A DNA stretch of 64,000 nt, from the NCBI GenBank assembly GCA_947489325.1, contig CANLDA010000015.1, forward strand, positions 1 through 64,000, read 5' to 3'. Origin of the DNA: an uncultured Paracoccaceae bacterium. Lineage in GTDB: Bacteria > Pseudomonadota > Alphaproteobacteria > Rhodobacterales > Rhodobacteraceae. Positions 45,293-53,771 of the stretch are shown in pieces. Position numbers and translations under genes: made by a program. Below the pieces are notes generated by a model. The model did not search any database, was not told the origin of the DNA, and saw only the letters and a program-made list of their open reading frames with translations. The stretch's first letter is position 1. Every line of letters begins with the position of its first letter.

Positions 45293-46531
45293 ATGACTGA
45301 TTTTCGTGAAAAAGCCCGCGCCGCTCAGGTCGCTATGCGTGAAGTGTTTGATGCTACGCCGTTGCAACGCAATGCGCATTTGTCAGAACGATTTGGCGCA
45401 GAGATTTATCTAAAGCGCGAAGATCTGACGCCAGTGCGATCGTATAAATTGCGAGGCGCATTTAATGCGATGCGCAAAGTTTTGGCCAATGATCCGACAC
45501 GCGATATTTTTGTGTGCGCCAGTGCGGGCAATCACGCGCAGGGCGTTGCCTTTATGTGTAAACACTTTGGGGTGCGGGGGGTGATTTTTATGCCCGTCAC
45601 CACGCCACAGCAAAAAGTGTTCAAAACCAAAGTTTTTGGCGGTGATCAAATCGAAGTACGCCTTGTTGGGGACTATTTTGATGACACATTGGCGGCGGCG
45701 CAAACCCATTGTTCCAAGGTTGCAGGCACATTCTTGTCGCCCTTTGACGACGAAGATGTGATCGAGGGGCAGGCATCGGTCGCGGTGGAGATTATGGAGC
45801 AGTTGGGCCATGTGCCTGACCGCGTGATTCTGCCTGTGGGTGGCGGTGGATTGTCTGCCGGAGTCACGAGCTTTTTTGGTCCGCGCACGGCCCTTACATT
45901 GGTTGAGCCACAGGGTGGGATGAGCCTTGCCGCCGCATTGGATGCGGGGCGACCAGTCACGCTTGATAAGGTGGACAGTTTTGTTGATGGGGCAGCTGTG
46001 GCGCGTATTGGTGAGAAAACCTTTGACCGTTTGCGTCATACTGATCCGCGCGATGTGCTTTCGGCGCCTGAGGATCGAATTTGTGCCACGATGATTGAAA
46101 TGCTGAATGTCGAAGGTATCGTTCTGGAACCTGCCGGCGCGCTGTCGGTGGATGTATTGGGAGATATGGCGGACAAGATCAAAGGCAAAACCGTTGTCTG
46201 CGTGACATCTGGCGGCAACTTTGATTTTGAACGCCTGCCCGAGGTGAAAGAGCGTGCTCAGCGATATTCAGGGGTGAAGAAGTATTTCATTCTGCGCATG
46301 CCGCAACGCCCCGGTGCGCTTAAGGACTTCTTGAATATTCTTGGTCCCAATGATGACATTGCGCGGTTTGAGTATTTCAAAAAATCTGCACGTAATTTTG
46401 GATCTATTCTTATTGGGATGGAAACTCGAAGTCCGGAAGATTTTAATGACTTGTTTGCCCGAATTGAGGCGGCTGGATTTACCTATACCGACATTACAAA
46501 TGACGAAACCATGGCACAGTTCGTCATCTAA
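45293..46531 (+). CDS. ilvA: Threonine ammonia-lyase (biosynthetic/catabolic type)
   Basis: Deaminates threonine to 2-oxobutanoate with PLP, the first step towards isoleucine. The 412-residue chain has PLP lysine K52 in VRSYKLRGAF, the ASAGNHAQGVAF loop, and GGGGLSAGV phosphate-binding glycines. A single C-terminal ACT-like regulatory domain (about 330-405) is present rather than the double one of E. coli IlvA. RBS is weak (AGGGCGGC). Confidence 0.95.
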   Translation: MTDFREKARAAQVAMREVFDATPLQRNAHLSERFGAEIYLKREDLTPVRSYKLRGAFNAMRKVLANDPTRDIFVCASAGNHAQGVAFMCKHFGVRGVIFMPVTTPQQKVFKTKVFGGDQIEVRLVGDYFDDTLAAAQTHCSKVAGTFLSPFDDEDVIEGQASVAVEIMEQLGHVPDRVILPVGGGGLSAGVTSFFGPRTALTLVEPQGGMSLAAALDAGRPVTLDKVDSFVDGAAVARIGEKTFDRLRHTDPRDVLSAPEDRICATMIEMLNVEGIVLEPAGALSVDVLGDMADKIKGKTVVCVTSGGNFDFERLPEVKERAQRYSGVKKYFILRMPQRPGALKDFLNILGPNDDIARFEYFKKSARNFGSILIGMETRSPEDFNDLFARIEAAGFTYTDITNDETMAQFVI

Positions 46532-46542
46532 GACTGTTTGGA

Positions 46543-46875
46543 TCAGGCCGCGCGCATGGTTTCAAGGCGGGATGTAAATTCGGATTTGGATGCATCATAG
46601 CATTCAAGAATTTCAACGAGATTTACGGTATCTGCCTGCCCGTTTGCCGCCGCGGTTTCGCCTGCTTGGCAGAAGGTGGAAAATGCACGGAAGCCAAGAT
46701 TTAAGGCCGATCCTTTCAAGAAATGAAGATCTTCTTCAAGGTGGGATATGTCGGATATTGATTTCAGGCGTTCGATAACTTCTTCGACTTCCTCCAGAAA
46801 TAGTTCCACGACTTCGGCGAAATCTTCAGCACCGATTTCACTGTTTAATTCCTCTACGCGCGTCCAATCAATCAT
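46543..46875 (-). CDS. Histidine phosphotransfer (HPt) domain protein
   Basis: A 110-residue, all-helical, acidic protein. H51 in DLHFLKGSALNLGF matches the phosphorylated histidine motif of HPt domains (HxLKGxAxxxG). It passes phosphoryl groups between receiver domains. The ATG at 46873-46875 is preferred over an upstream one because the HPt fold begins there. It lies divergent from a receiver-PP2C response regulator, its likely partner. The cognate kinase is not in the window. Confidence 0.9.
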   Translation of the reverse strand: MIDWTRVEELNSEIGAEDFAEVVELFLEEVEEVIERLKSISDISHLEEDLHFLKGSALNLGFRAFSTFCQAGETAAANGQADTVNLVEILECYDASKSEFTSRLETMRAA

Positions 46876-46923
46876 TACCAATCTCCTAAGGATCATGTGG
46901 GCAGACTAGACCTATTAGGTAAA

Positions 46924-46941
46924 TCGACCCTTTTCGGTCGA
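46924..46941. promoter_or_regulatory. Inverted repeat in the HPt/response-regulator divergent gap
   Basis: TCGACC (46924-46929) and GGTCGA (46936-46941), separated by CTTTTC, lie 49 bp upstream of the HPt start and about 100 bp upstream of the response regulator. It may be an operator for both genes or simply a hairpin in a leader. No known regulator site matches. Confidence 0.3.
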
Positions 46942-47041
46942 GAGAAAAACAAGACGAATTTTAGATTTCATCTGTCGTTAAGAGTGGCAAGATAAGCCAG
47001 AGAGGAATGGCAAAGCGTTCGGTTTTCGAGTCAAGGAATTG

Positions 47042-48310
47042 ATGGTGTACATAGGGCCACAGAATATTGCGGATACCACGACCGAAGAGGCGGTGATCAA
47101 ACACGTGCTCTTGGTGGATGACAGCCGCCTGCAACGCAAGATCCTAAGTGCATCTTTGTCTAAGCATGGGTATGAGGTGACAGAGGCGGCTTCTGGTCAA
47201 GAGGCGCTTGAGATGTGCCACACACGTCGACCTGACCTCGTGCTAAGTGATTGGATGATGCCGGGCATGAATGGTCTGGAGTTCTGTCAGGCATTTCGTG
47301 CATTGCCAGGGGATGAATATGGATATTTCATCCTTTTGACCTCTAAATCAGAAAAAGAGGAAATCGCGCGCGGGTTTGAAAGTGGCGCAGATGATTTTTT
47401 GACGAAACCCGTGAACGCGAGTGAATTGAAAGCGCGCATTATTGCGGGTGAACGTATCTTGCGCATGCAACGGGCGCTGACCAATCAGAACCGCGTCATT
47501 ACTGATACCCTGTCAGAGTTACAGCGTGTTTACGAAGCGATTGATCATGATTTGATCGAGGCGCAGAAGCTGCAGCAATCGCTGATTCGTAATCGCTTTC
47601 AGGATTACGGCGGCGGGATTGTGTCGCTTATGTTGCGCTCTTCTGGACATGTTGGCGGTGATTTGGTTGGACATTACCCGATCAGCGACACGCGTATTGG
47701 CCTGTATTCGATAGATGTATCCGGGCACGGGATCAGCTCGGCCCTTATGACTGCGCGATTGGATGGGTATCTGTCCACCTCAGCACCCGATCAAAACGTG
47801 GCCCTACAGGTGCAACCCGATGGCAGCTTTGAACATTTGCCGCCTTCCGAAGTTGTGCGCCGTCTGAACTCTCTGATCATGGAAGAAATGGAAACAGAGC
47901 ATTATTTCACAATGATTATGGCAGATGTTGACCTGCAAACCGGGCGGGTTTTGATGGCGCAGGCAGGTCATCCGCATCCCTTGGTTCAACGTATAGATGG
48001 TAAAATTGAACAGGACGGTCCGGGCGGTTTGCCTGTCGGTCTTATTCCCGAGGCAGAGTATGCTGACTTTGAGGTGCAGCTTGCCCCCGGTGATCGGCTT
48101 TTGATTTTGTCAGATGGGGTGACTGAATGCCCTAATATGGATGACAAAATGTTGGGCGAAGAAGGTCTTGCCGTTCTTATTCACGACCTGCACGATCAAA
48201 ACGCCGGTGTGGTTCTGGAGGAATTGCTATGGAATCTTGCCGAATTTGCCGGAGACCAGAGCTTTCCTGACGATATTTCGGGAATTCTTTTCGAATACAC
48301 GGGGATTTGA
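47042..48310 (+). CDS. Response regulator with PP2C (SpoIIE-type) phosphatase output
   Basis: A 422-residue protein with an N-terminal receiver (about 20-140: acidic D26/D27, phosphoacceptor D70 in LVLSDWMMPGM, K122 in LTKPV), a linking coiled coil, and a PP2C/SpoIIE phosphatase (about 200-420, SIDVSGHGISSALMT, ILSDGVTE). Such proteins dephosphorylate anti-anti-sigma factors in partner-switching. Rhodobacter RbaY, which controls gene transfer agent production with RbaV and RbaW, has this architecture; homology to it is a guess. ATG at 47042 follows AAGGA; a TTG 3 bp earlier is less likely. Confidence 0.92.
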   Translation: MVYIGPQNIADTTTEEAVIKHVLLVDDSRLQRKILSASLSKHGYEVTEAASGQEALEMCHTRRPDLVLSDWMMPGMNGLEFCQAFRALPGDEYGYFILLTSKSEKEEIARGFESGADDFLTKPVNASELKARIIAGERILRMQRALTNQNRVITDTLSELQRVYEAIDHDLIEAQKLQQSLIRNRFQDYGGGIVSLMLRSSGHVGGDLVGHYPISDTRIGLYSIDVSGHGISSALMTARLDGYLSTSAPDQNVALQVQPDGSFEHLPPSEVVRRLNSLIMEEMETEHYFTMIMADVDLQTGRVLMAQAGHPHPLVQRIDGKIEQDGPGGLPVGLIPEAEYADFEVQLAPGDRLLILSDGVTECPNMDDKMLGEEGLAVLIHDLHDQNAGVVLEELLWNLAEFAGDQSFPDDISGILFEYTGI

Positions 48311-48318
48311 GCGGTACC

Positions 48319-48783
48319 TTACCAGCGGCCATCAAACTTCTTTATGGCCTGAAGGGCGAAACTGCGATCACCTGAGTTGTACAAAACCCTTACCGCGTCA
48401 TTTGGATCCATCCACAATGCCTCGTGGCCGGGTTCTGTTGGTGGACCAATCTTTTGACCGGGCCGCGCGAGATAGATTGTACACAGCTTCTCCGCCCAGA
48501 TGTCATATTCCGGCATAAAGGTGAAACGTCGAAAGGCCCCAAGACGCACAGGTCGCCCCATGGTCCAACCGGTTTCCTCATATACTTCGCGATGCAATGC
48601 GGGAATCGGATTTTCGCCCGCATCAATGCCACCGCCGGGCAACTGATATTCCGGCGTGTCCATATAAGGCAGCATTTGGCGTGTGATCAGCATTTTCCCA
48701 TCACGCAACAGAACCGCATAGGCACCGGGTCGACGCACATATCGTTTTGCGCAAACAGGTGGTTTTCCGAACCGTTTGATCAT
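48319..48783 (-). CDS. Nudix hydrolase
   Basis: A 154-residue protein with the Nudix box GGGIDAGENPIPALHREVYEETGW (in pieces: GGGIDAGE, then REVYEETGW) around residues 51-74. It probably hydrolyses a nucleoside diphosphate linked to another group. The substrate is not predictable. The ATG at 48781-48783 (MIKRFGKP) is chosen; an upstream extension overlaps hslO's leader and lacks family features. Confidence 0.9.
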   Translation of the reverse strand: MIKRFGKPPVCAKRYVRRPGAYAVLLRDGKMLITRQMLPYMDTPEYQLPGGGIDAGENPIPALHREVYEETGWTMGRPVRLGAFRRFTFMPEYDIWAEKLCTIYLARPGQKIGPPTEPGHEALWMDPNDAVRVLYNSGDRSFALQAIKKFDGRW

Positions 48784-48858
48784 GTGATGCCTTTTTCTTC
48801 GACTTGCCGCCCCTATATAGTCGCGGTATGGCAAGACAAGGCCAATAAGGAAACCCCA

Positions 48859-49845
48859 ATGACACTTGGTTCTCAAATCGCTTGGGACGACACGGTACTG
48901 CCGTTCCAACTTGATAAATCAGATATTCGCGGCCGTGTGGCGCGACTGGATGGCGTATTGCACGGTATCTTGAAGCAGCATGATTATCCCCCTGCCGTAG
49001 AGGCGTTGGTCGCTGAAATGGCGTTGCTGACGGCGTTGGTTGGCCAGTCGGTGAAATTGCGCTGGAAACTGTCGTTGCAGGTTCAAACCAATGGGCCGGT
49101 ACGCATGATTGCCACGGATTATTATGGCCCAGAGGCCGAAGGTGAGCCTGCCCGTATCCGCGCCTATGCCAGCTTTGATGCAGACCGCCTGACGGATGCG
49201 CCTGCGTTTGAACAACTGGGCAGTGGTTATTTCGCTATTTTGATGGATCAGGGTCAGGGCATGCAGCCCTATCAGGGGATCACGCCGATTGCAGGCGGCT
49301 CGCTTAAGGCGTGCGCCGAGGCGTATTTTGCTCAATCCGAACAGTTACCAACCCGGTTCTCGCTGCGGTTTGGAAAATCAACTGAGCCAGGCGTTGATGA
49401 GCATTGGCGTGCTGGCGGCGTGATGTTGCAGCATATGCCCAAAGCATCGCCGCATGTGACAGGTGAAGGTGGCAGCGGTGAAGACGGCCTTTTGCACGCG
49501 CAGGATTTGTTGACCGACGAGGACGAAAGCGAAAATTGGAACCGTGCCAATATACTGCTGAGTTCTGTCGAAGATTTGGAACTGATTGGGCCAAGCGTTG
49601 CACCTACGGAGTTACTTGTGCGGCTGTTCCACGAAGAAGCCCCGCGTGTGTATGATGCGCAATCGGTGCGCTTTGGCTGTTCCTGCTCCGAAGATCGCGT
49701 ACGTCAAAGCCTGTCGATTTATTCCGCAAAAGATATTGCAACAATGACAACTGATGAGGGTCGCGTGACGGCTGATTGTCAGTTTTGTGGTGCACAATAC
49801 GATCTGGATCCGGCCACCGTGGGTTTTGAGGCAAAAGGAAAATGA
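48859..49845 (+). CDS. hslO: Redox-regulated chaperone Hsp33
   Basis: A holdase activated by oxidation. The 328-residue protein has the N-terminal domain (LPFQLDKSDIRGRVARLDGVLH) and the C-terminal zinc-binding redox switch C-x-C (FGCSCSEDRV) plus CxxC (CQFCG) in residues 270-320. The ATG at 48859, with TAAGGA upstream, gives the normal length; a longer in-frame extension begins within the reversed Nudix gene and is discarded. It is followed by the next gene with a 4-bp overlap. Confidence 0.95.
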   Translation: MTLGSQIAWDDTVLPFQLDKSDIRGRVARLDGVLHGILKQHDYPPAVEALVAEMALLTALVGQSVKLRWKLSLQVQTNGPVRMIATDYYGPEAEGEPARIRAYASFDADRLTDAPAFEQLGSGYFAILMDQGQGMQPYQGITPIAGGSLKACAEAYFAQSEQLPTRFSLRFGKSTEPGVDEHWRAGGVMLQHMPKASPHVTGEGGSGEDGLLHAQDLLTDEDESENWNRANILLSSVEDLELIGPSVAPTELLVRLFHEEAPRVYDAQSVRFGCSCSEDRVRQSLSIYSAKDIATMTTDEGRVTADCQFCGAQYDLDPATVGFEAKGK

Positions 49846-50438
49846 ACGATCCTTTGACGCCCTTGCTGTCCGCACTAAAGCGCGAGGGCGGGGCGTCTTC
49901 GGATTTTGATCTTAATCCAGGTACGATCTTGCCAGAAGGGCGCAAGCTGCGGCCTGCCGGGGTTTTGGTACCGATCCAGATGCAGGAAAATGTACCGTAT
50001 CTTATCTTGACCAAGCGGGCCTCTCATCTGAAACATCATCCGGGGCAGATTGCTTTTCCCGGTGGTAAACAAGATGAATCAGACGCGGATGTGACCGCTG
50101 CGGCCCTACGCGAAGCTCATGAGGAAATCGGTCTGCCGCCAAAGAACGTGAAGGTTCTGGGACATCTAGCCGCCCATGAAACCGTCACAAGTTTCATGGT
50201 AACGCCTGTTGTGGGGATGATCACCGCTGATTTCACTGTAACGCCAGAACCCGGCGAGGTTGACGAGGTGTTTCGTGTGCCACTTGCCCATGTGGCAAAC
50301 CCCGCGCTTTTTTCTGTGCAAGGGCGACACTGGCGGGGGCAGCGACGGTATTATTACACAGTGCCCTTTGGGCCCTATTATATCTGGGGGGCCACGGCAC
50401 GCATTTTACGCGGATTGGCCGAAAGGATGCAGCCGTGA
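49842..50438 (+). CDS. Nudix CoA pyrophosphatase-like hydrolase
   Basis: A 198-residue protein with the Nudix box split as GGKQDESDADVT and REAHEEIGLPP (about 70-93), preceded by the LTKRASHLKHHPGQIAFPGG segment typical of the CoA diphosphatase (NudL/YeaB) branch. It would cleave CoA or a related diphosphate. It overlaps hslO by 4 bp and the CCA nucleotidyltransferase by 4 bp, so the three form a unit. Confidence 0.9.
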   Translation: MNDPLTPLLSALKREGGASSDFDLNPGTILPEGRKLRPAGVLVPIQMQENVPYLILTKRASHLKHHPGQIAFPGGKQDESDADVTAAALREAHEEIGLPPKNVKVLGHLAAHETVTSFMVTPVVGMITADFTVTPEPGEVDEVFRVPLAHVANPALFSVQGRHWRGQRRYYYTVPFGPYYIWGATARILRGLAERMQP

Positions 50439-51580
50439 AAGTTTCAGGTGACTGGCTTAACAATTCCGCCACGCAAACGGTTTGCCGGATGTTGATGGAT
50501 GCCGGGCATCAGGCGTTGCTGGTAGGTGGATGCGTGCGCAATGCCTTGTTGGGAGTGCCTGTTTCAGACATCGACATATCTACTGATGCTCGCCCGATGC
50601 GCGTGATGGAATTGGCGCGCGCGGCTGGGCTAAATGCTGTACCGACGGGGATTGATCATGGCACGGTTACAGTTATTGCCGACAAAATACCCCATGAAAT
50701 TACAACCTTTCGCAAGGATGTTGAAACTGACGGGCGCCGCGCTGTGGTGGCTTTTGCAGACAATGTTGAAGATGATGCGCGCCGTCGTGATTTCACCATG
50801 AATGCGCTTTATGCAACGGCAGATGGTGTGGTGGTCGACCCATTAGGTGGGTTGGCTGATCTTAAGGTGCGCAGGTTTCGTTTTATTGACAATGCCAATG
50901 AGCGCATTCGCGAGGACTATCTGCGCATCCTGCGATATTTCCGGTTTCACGCATGGTACGGTGATCAATCTGGAGGGATGGATGCGGATGCATTGGCGGC
51001 AATTTCTTCGAGTTCCGCTGGATTAGAGACACTTTCGAAAGAACGCGTGGGTACAGAGGTGCTGAAGCTGTTGTCAGCACCTGATCCATCTCTCGCTATT
51101 GCAACCATGCGTCAAACAGGCGTTTTGGCACATGTGATTGAGGGCGCGGATGATCGTAGCTTGGCCCCTCTAATACACCTAGAAGATACAATTGCGCCAA
51201 ACCCCATCCGACGTCTGAGTGCGCTGGGTGGGCAAGATGTTCAAACCGCATTGCGTTTGTCAAAAAGCCAAGCCAAGTTGCTTCACATCTATCAGGATGG
51301 GATCGGCAATATGCAGTCCCCGGGCGAATTGGGATATCGCCATGGCGCTGAGGTAGGTATGGATATTTTGCTGCTACGTGGGGCTGTTTTTGAACAATCT
51401 CTTGTGTTGGATGATCGTGCAAACCTTTTGGCAGGCGCGATGGCGAAATTTCCTGTTAGGTCTGCGGATTTGATTGACCAATTTCAAGGCCCGGCGCTGG
51501 GCGCGCGACTTAAGGAGCTGGAAAATCGCTGGATTGCGTCTGGCTTTTCCTTAAATCGCGCAGAGTTGATAGCGTCGTAG
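50435..51580 (+). CDS. CCA tRNA nucleotidyltransferase / poly(A) polymerase family protein
   Basis: A 381-residue class II nucleotidyltransferase. It has LLVGGCVRNALLGVPVSDIDIS, with the DxD metal site, then RRRDFTMNALYA, and the helical RNA-binding region with ERIREDYLRILRYFRFHAWYG. It adds CCA to tRNA 3' ends or acts as poly(A) polymerase; family members cannot be separated confidently by eye. It is the last gene of the hslO-nudix-cca unit. A structured spacer follows. Confidence 0.92.
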   Translation: MKVSGDWLNNSATQTVCRMLMDAGHQALLVGGCVRNALLGVPVSDIDISTDARPMRVMELARAAGLNAVPTGIDHGTVTVIADKIPHEITTFRKDVETDGRRAVVAFADNVEDDARRRDFTMNALYATADGVVVDPLGGLADLKVRRFRFIDNANERIREDYLRILRYFRFHAWYGDQSGGMDADALAAISSSSAGLETLSKERVGTEVLKLLSAPDPSLAIATMRQTGVLAHVIEGADDRSLAPLIHLEDTIAPNPIRRLSALGGQDVQTALRLSKSQAKLLHIYQDGIGNMQSPGELGYRHGAEVGMDILLLRGAVFEQSLVLDDRANLLAGAMAKFPVRSADLIDQFQGPALGARLKELENRWIASGFSLNRAELIAS

Positions 51581-51633
51581 TCGATATATTGGGGCTTTAT
51601 CCCTCATTCTGGAAAGGCACCTCTGACAGAAAC

Positions 51634-51693
51634 GCCTAGTTTGGATATCCTGCACAACGATTGACAGAAATGCATATCGGATGCAGGGTAGGC
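51634..51693 (+). promoter_or_regulatory. Structured spacer and leader before the ABC transporter
   Basis: A possible two-part stem, GCCTA (51634-51638)/TAGGC (51689-51693) and CCTGCA (51649-51654)/TGCAGG (51682-51687). It lies 54-113 bp after the CCA nucleotidyltransferase stop and upstream of the transporter start at 51835. Between the structure and the transporter lies AGGAGGG (51706) and a short ORF. A leader RNA is possible but unproven. Confidence 0.35.
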
Positions 51694-51719
51694 CCATCGA
51701 CACGCAGGAGGGATGCGAA

Positions 51720-51746
51720 ATGTATCGTGGGATCTGGCTCCGTTAA
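51720..51746 (+). CDS. Putative leader peptide MYRGIWLR
   Basis: An 8-codon ORF whose ATG at 51720 lies 8 bp after a perfect AGGAGG (51706-51711). It ends in TAA about 90 bp before the ABC transporter start. It is too short for homology and could be chance, but it has the strongest ribosome-binding site in the gap. It may couple translation to the structured leader just upstream. Confidence 0.25.
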   Translation: MYRGIWLR

Positions 51747-51834
51747 TTGAAACCAGCCCGTAACGAGGGTGAAGCTTGGCATTTTCGCCATTCGCTTACC
51801 TATGACATTCCGTATTTCTGTTGAGACTTTCCTG

Positions 51835-53661
51835 ATGTTTAAATTTTTCGAAAACCTCGTCGATCCGTATTGTGATTTTCCCGAAAATGACCATCCGCCA
51901 CAGCGTATGTGGCCGTTCATGATGGAATATGCACGCCCATTTAAAGCTGTATTCTGGATTGCGGGGATCATGTCCTTTGTTGTGGCGGCTATTGAGGTTG
52001 GGCTGATCGCCTATATGGGCCGGGTGGTTGATATTCTGGGCGGTGAGCCTGCACAGGTTTGGGCCGAATATGGCACCGAATTTATTCTGGCGGCGGTGTT
52101 TATCCTTTTTCTGCGCCCGATCATTCAGGCGGTGGATGTGTTGTTGCTGAACAACACGGTGCTGCCGAATTTTGGCACAATGATCCGCTGGCGCGCACAT
52201 AAGCATGTGTTGCGCCAATCGGTGGGGTGGTTTGAAAACGATTTTGCTGGGCGAATTGCAAATCGGATCATGCAAACGCCACCAGCGGCAGGAGAGGCCG
52301 TGTTTCAGGTCTTTGATTCGATCACTTTTTCATTAGCGTATTTTATTGGTGCAGGGGTATTGCTGATGCAGGCAGATGTGCGCCTGATGGTGCCCTTGCT
52401 GATTTGGTTGTCGCTTTATGCGGTGTTGGTGGGCTGGACAGTAAAGCGGGTTGGCCCTGCCTCAAAACGGGCGTCAGATGCGCGATCTTTGGTGACAGGG
52501 CGTGTGGTGGATGCTTATTCCAACATTCACTCGGTCAAACTGTTTGCGCACAGCAGTCACGAATTGGATTATGCCAAGGATGCGATTGAGCATTCGCGTA
52601 AAACATTTCAGCAGGAAATGCGCATTTTCACAATTATGGACGTGACGCTTGTGACGTTGAATGGCCTGCTGATCCTTGGGGTTGTCGGTTGGGCCTTTTG
52701 GTTGTGGATGCAGGGGGCGGCGTCTGTTGGTGTGGTGGCTGCAGCGACAGCGTTGACGTTGCGTTTGAATGCGATGACCGGATGGATCATGTGGGCGCTG
52801 ACCTCGTTCTTTCGCCAACTTGGCGTTGTTGCCGAAGGGATGGAGACCATTGCCCAGCCCATTACCTTGGTGGATGCGCCGGGCGCGCATCCCTTGCAGT
52901 TGGATGCCGGAAAGATAGAGCTTCAATCATTGTCGCACCATTATGGGCGCGAAGCGGGTGGGTTGAACAATATCAATTTGACGATCCAACCAGGCGAGAA
53001 AATCGGCCTGATTGGTCGCTCTGGGGCTGGAAAATCAACGCTCGTGAAGTTGTTGTTGCGGTTTTACGATGCGGATAGCGGGGTGATCCTGATGGATGGT
53101 CAGGACATTTCTGAGGTGGCGCAAGACAGCCTGCGCGACCATATCGGCATGGTTCAACAAGATAGCTCGTTGTTGCACCGGTCTGTACGGGACAACATCC
53201 TGTATGGGCGCCCTGACGCCAGTGAGGCGCAGATGATAGCTGCGGCCAAAAAGGCAGAGGCCCATGATTTCATTCTGGACTTGCAAGATCCAGAAGGGCG
53301 CAAGGGATATGAGGCGCAAGTGGGGGAGCGTGGGGTGAAATTGTCGGGCGGTCAGCGTCAGCGGATCACCCTAGCGCGAGTCATCCTGAAGGATGCACCG
53401 ATCTTGTTGCTGGACGAGGCCACATCTGCCTTGGATTCAGAAGTAGAGGCGATCATTCAGCAGACGTTGTATGGCATGATGGAAGGTAAGACCGTGATTG
53501 CCATTGCGCACCGCCTATCAACGATTGCACAGATGGATCGTATTCTTGTTCTGGATCAAGGGCAGATTGTCGAAGAGGGTAGCCATGCTGATCTTTTGGC
53601 AGAGGGTGGCCTTTATGCCGGGTTCTGGCAGCGGCAATCCGGAGGGTTTCTGGATGTCTAA
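51835..53661 (+). CDS. ABC exporter, fused permease and ATPase
   Basis: A 608-residue half-transporter: a type I exporter membrane domain (six transmembrane segments, about 35-340) and an ATPase domain with Walker A GRSGAGKST (394-402), signature LSGGQRQRI (503-511) and Walker B ILLLDEATSALD (523-534). It probably works as a homodimer. The substrate (lipid or drug) cannot be inferred. The ATG at 51835 begins MFKFFENLVDPYCDFPEN, which recurs in Roseobacter homologues; 22 upstream codons are discarded. RBS is weak (GAGA). Confidence 0.93.
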   Translation: MFKFFENLVDPYCDFPENDHPPQRMWPFMMEYARPFKAVFWIAGIMSFVVAAIEVGLIAYMGRVVDILGGEPAQVWAEYGTEFILAAVFILFLRPIIQAVDVLLLNNTVLPNFGTMIRWRAHKHVLRQSVGWFENDFAGRIANRIMQTPPAAGEAVFQVFDSITFSLAYFIGAGVLLMQADVRLMVPLLIWLSLYAVLVGWTVKRVGPASKRASDARSLVTGRVVDAYSNIHSVKLFAHSSHELDYAKDAIEHSRKTFQQEMRIFTIMDVTLVTLNGLLILGVVGWAFWLWMQGAASVGVVAAATALTLRLNAMTGWIMWALTSFFRQLGVVAEGMETIAQPITLVDAPGAHPLQLDAGKIELQSLSHHYGREAGGLNNINLTIQPGEKIGLIGRSGAGKSTLVKLLLRFYDADSGVILMDGQDISEVAQDSLRDHIGMVQQDSSLLHRSVRDNILYGRPDASEAQMIAAAKKAEAHDFILDLQDPEGRKGYEAQVGERGVKLSGGQRQRITLARVILKDAPILLLDEATSALDSEVEAIIQQTLYGMMEGKTVIAIAHRLSTIAQMDRILVLDQGQIVEEGSHADLLAEGGLYAGFWQRQSGGFLDV

Positions 53662-53689
53662 CCTCTGAGCGAGGCGCGTGTTGCTGTTG

Positions 53690-53730
53690 TGGGAGCCTCC
53701 GGCGGGGATATTTTTGCCAAGAAGAAGCCC
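53690..53730 (+). repeat. Dispersed intergenic repeat, copy C (partial)
   Basis: GGGAGCCTCCGGCGGGGATA followed by TTTTTGCCAAGAAGAAGCCC. It keeps the conserved ATATTT-GCC-AAGAAGAAG tail of the family but lacks the first G/C hairpin. It lies 28 bp after the ABC exporter stop. Confidence 0.65.
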
Positions 53731-53771
53731 GAAGGGTTTTAAGCATAGTCAGAGCGCGGTAAGGCAAGGCC

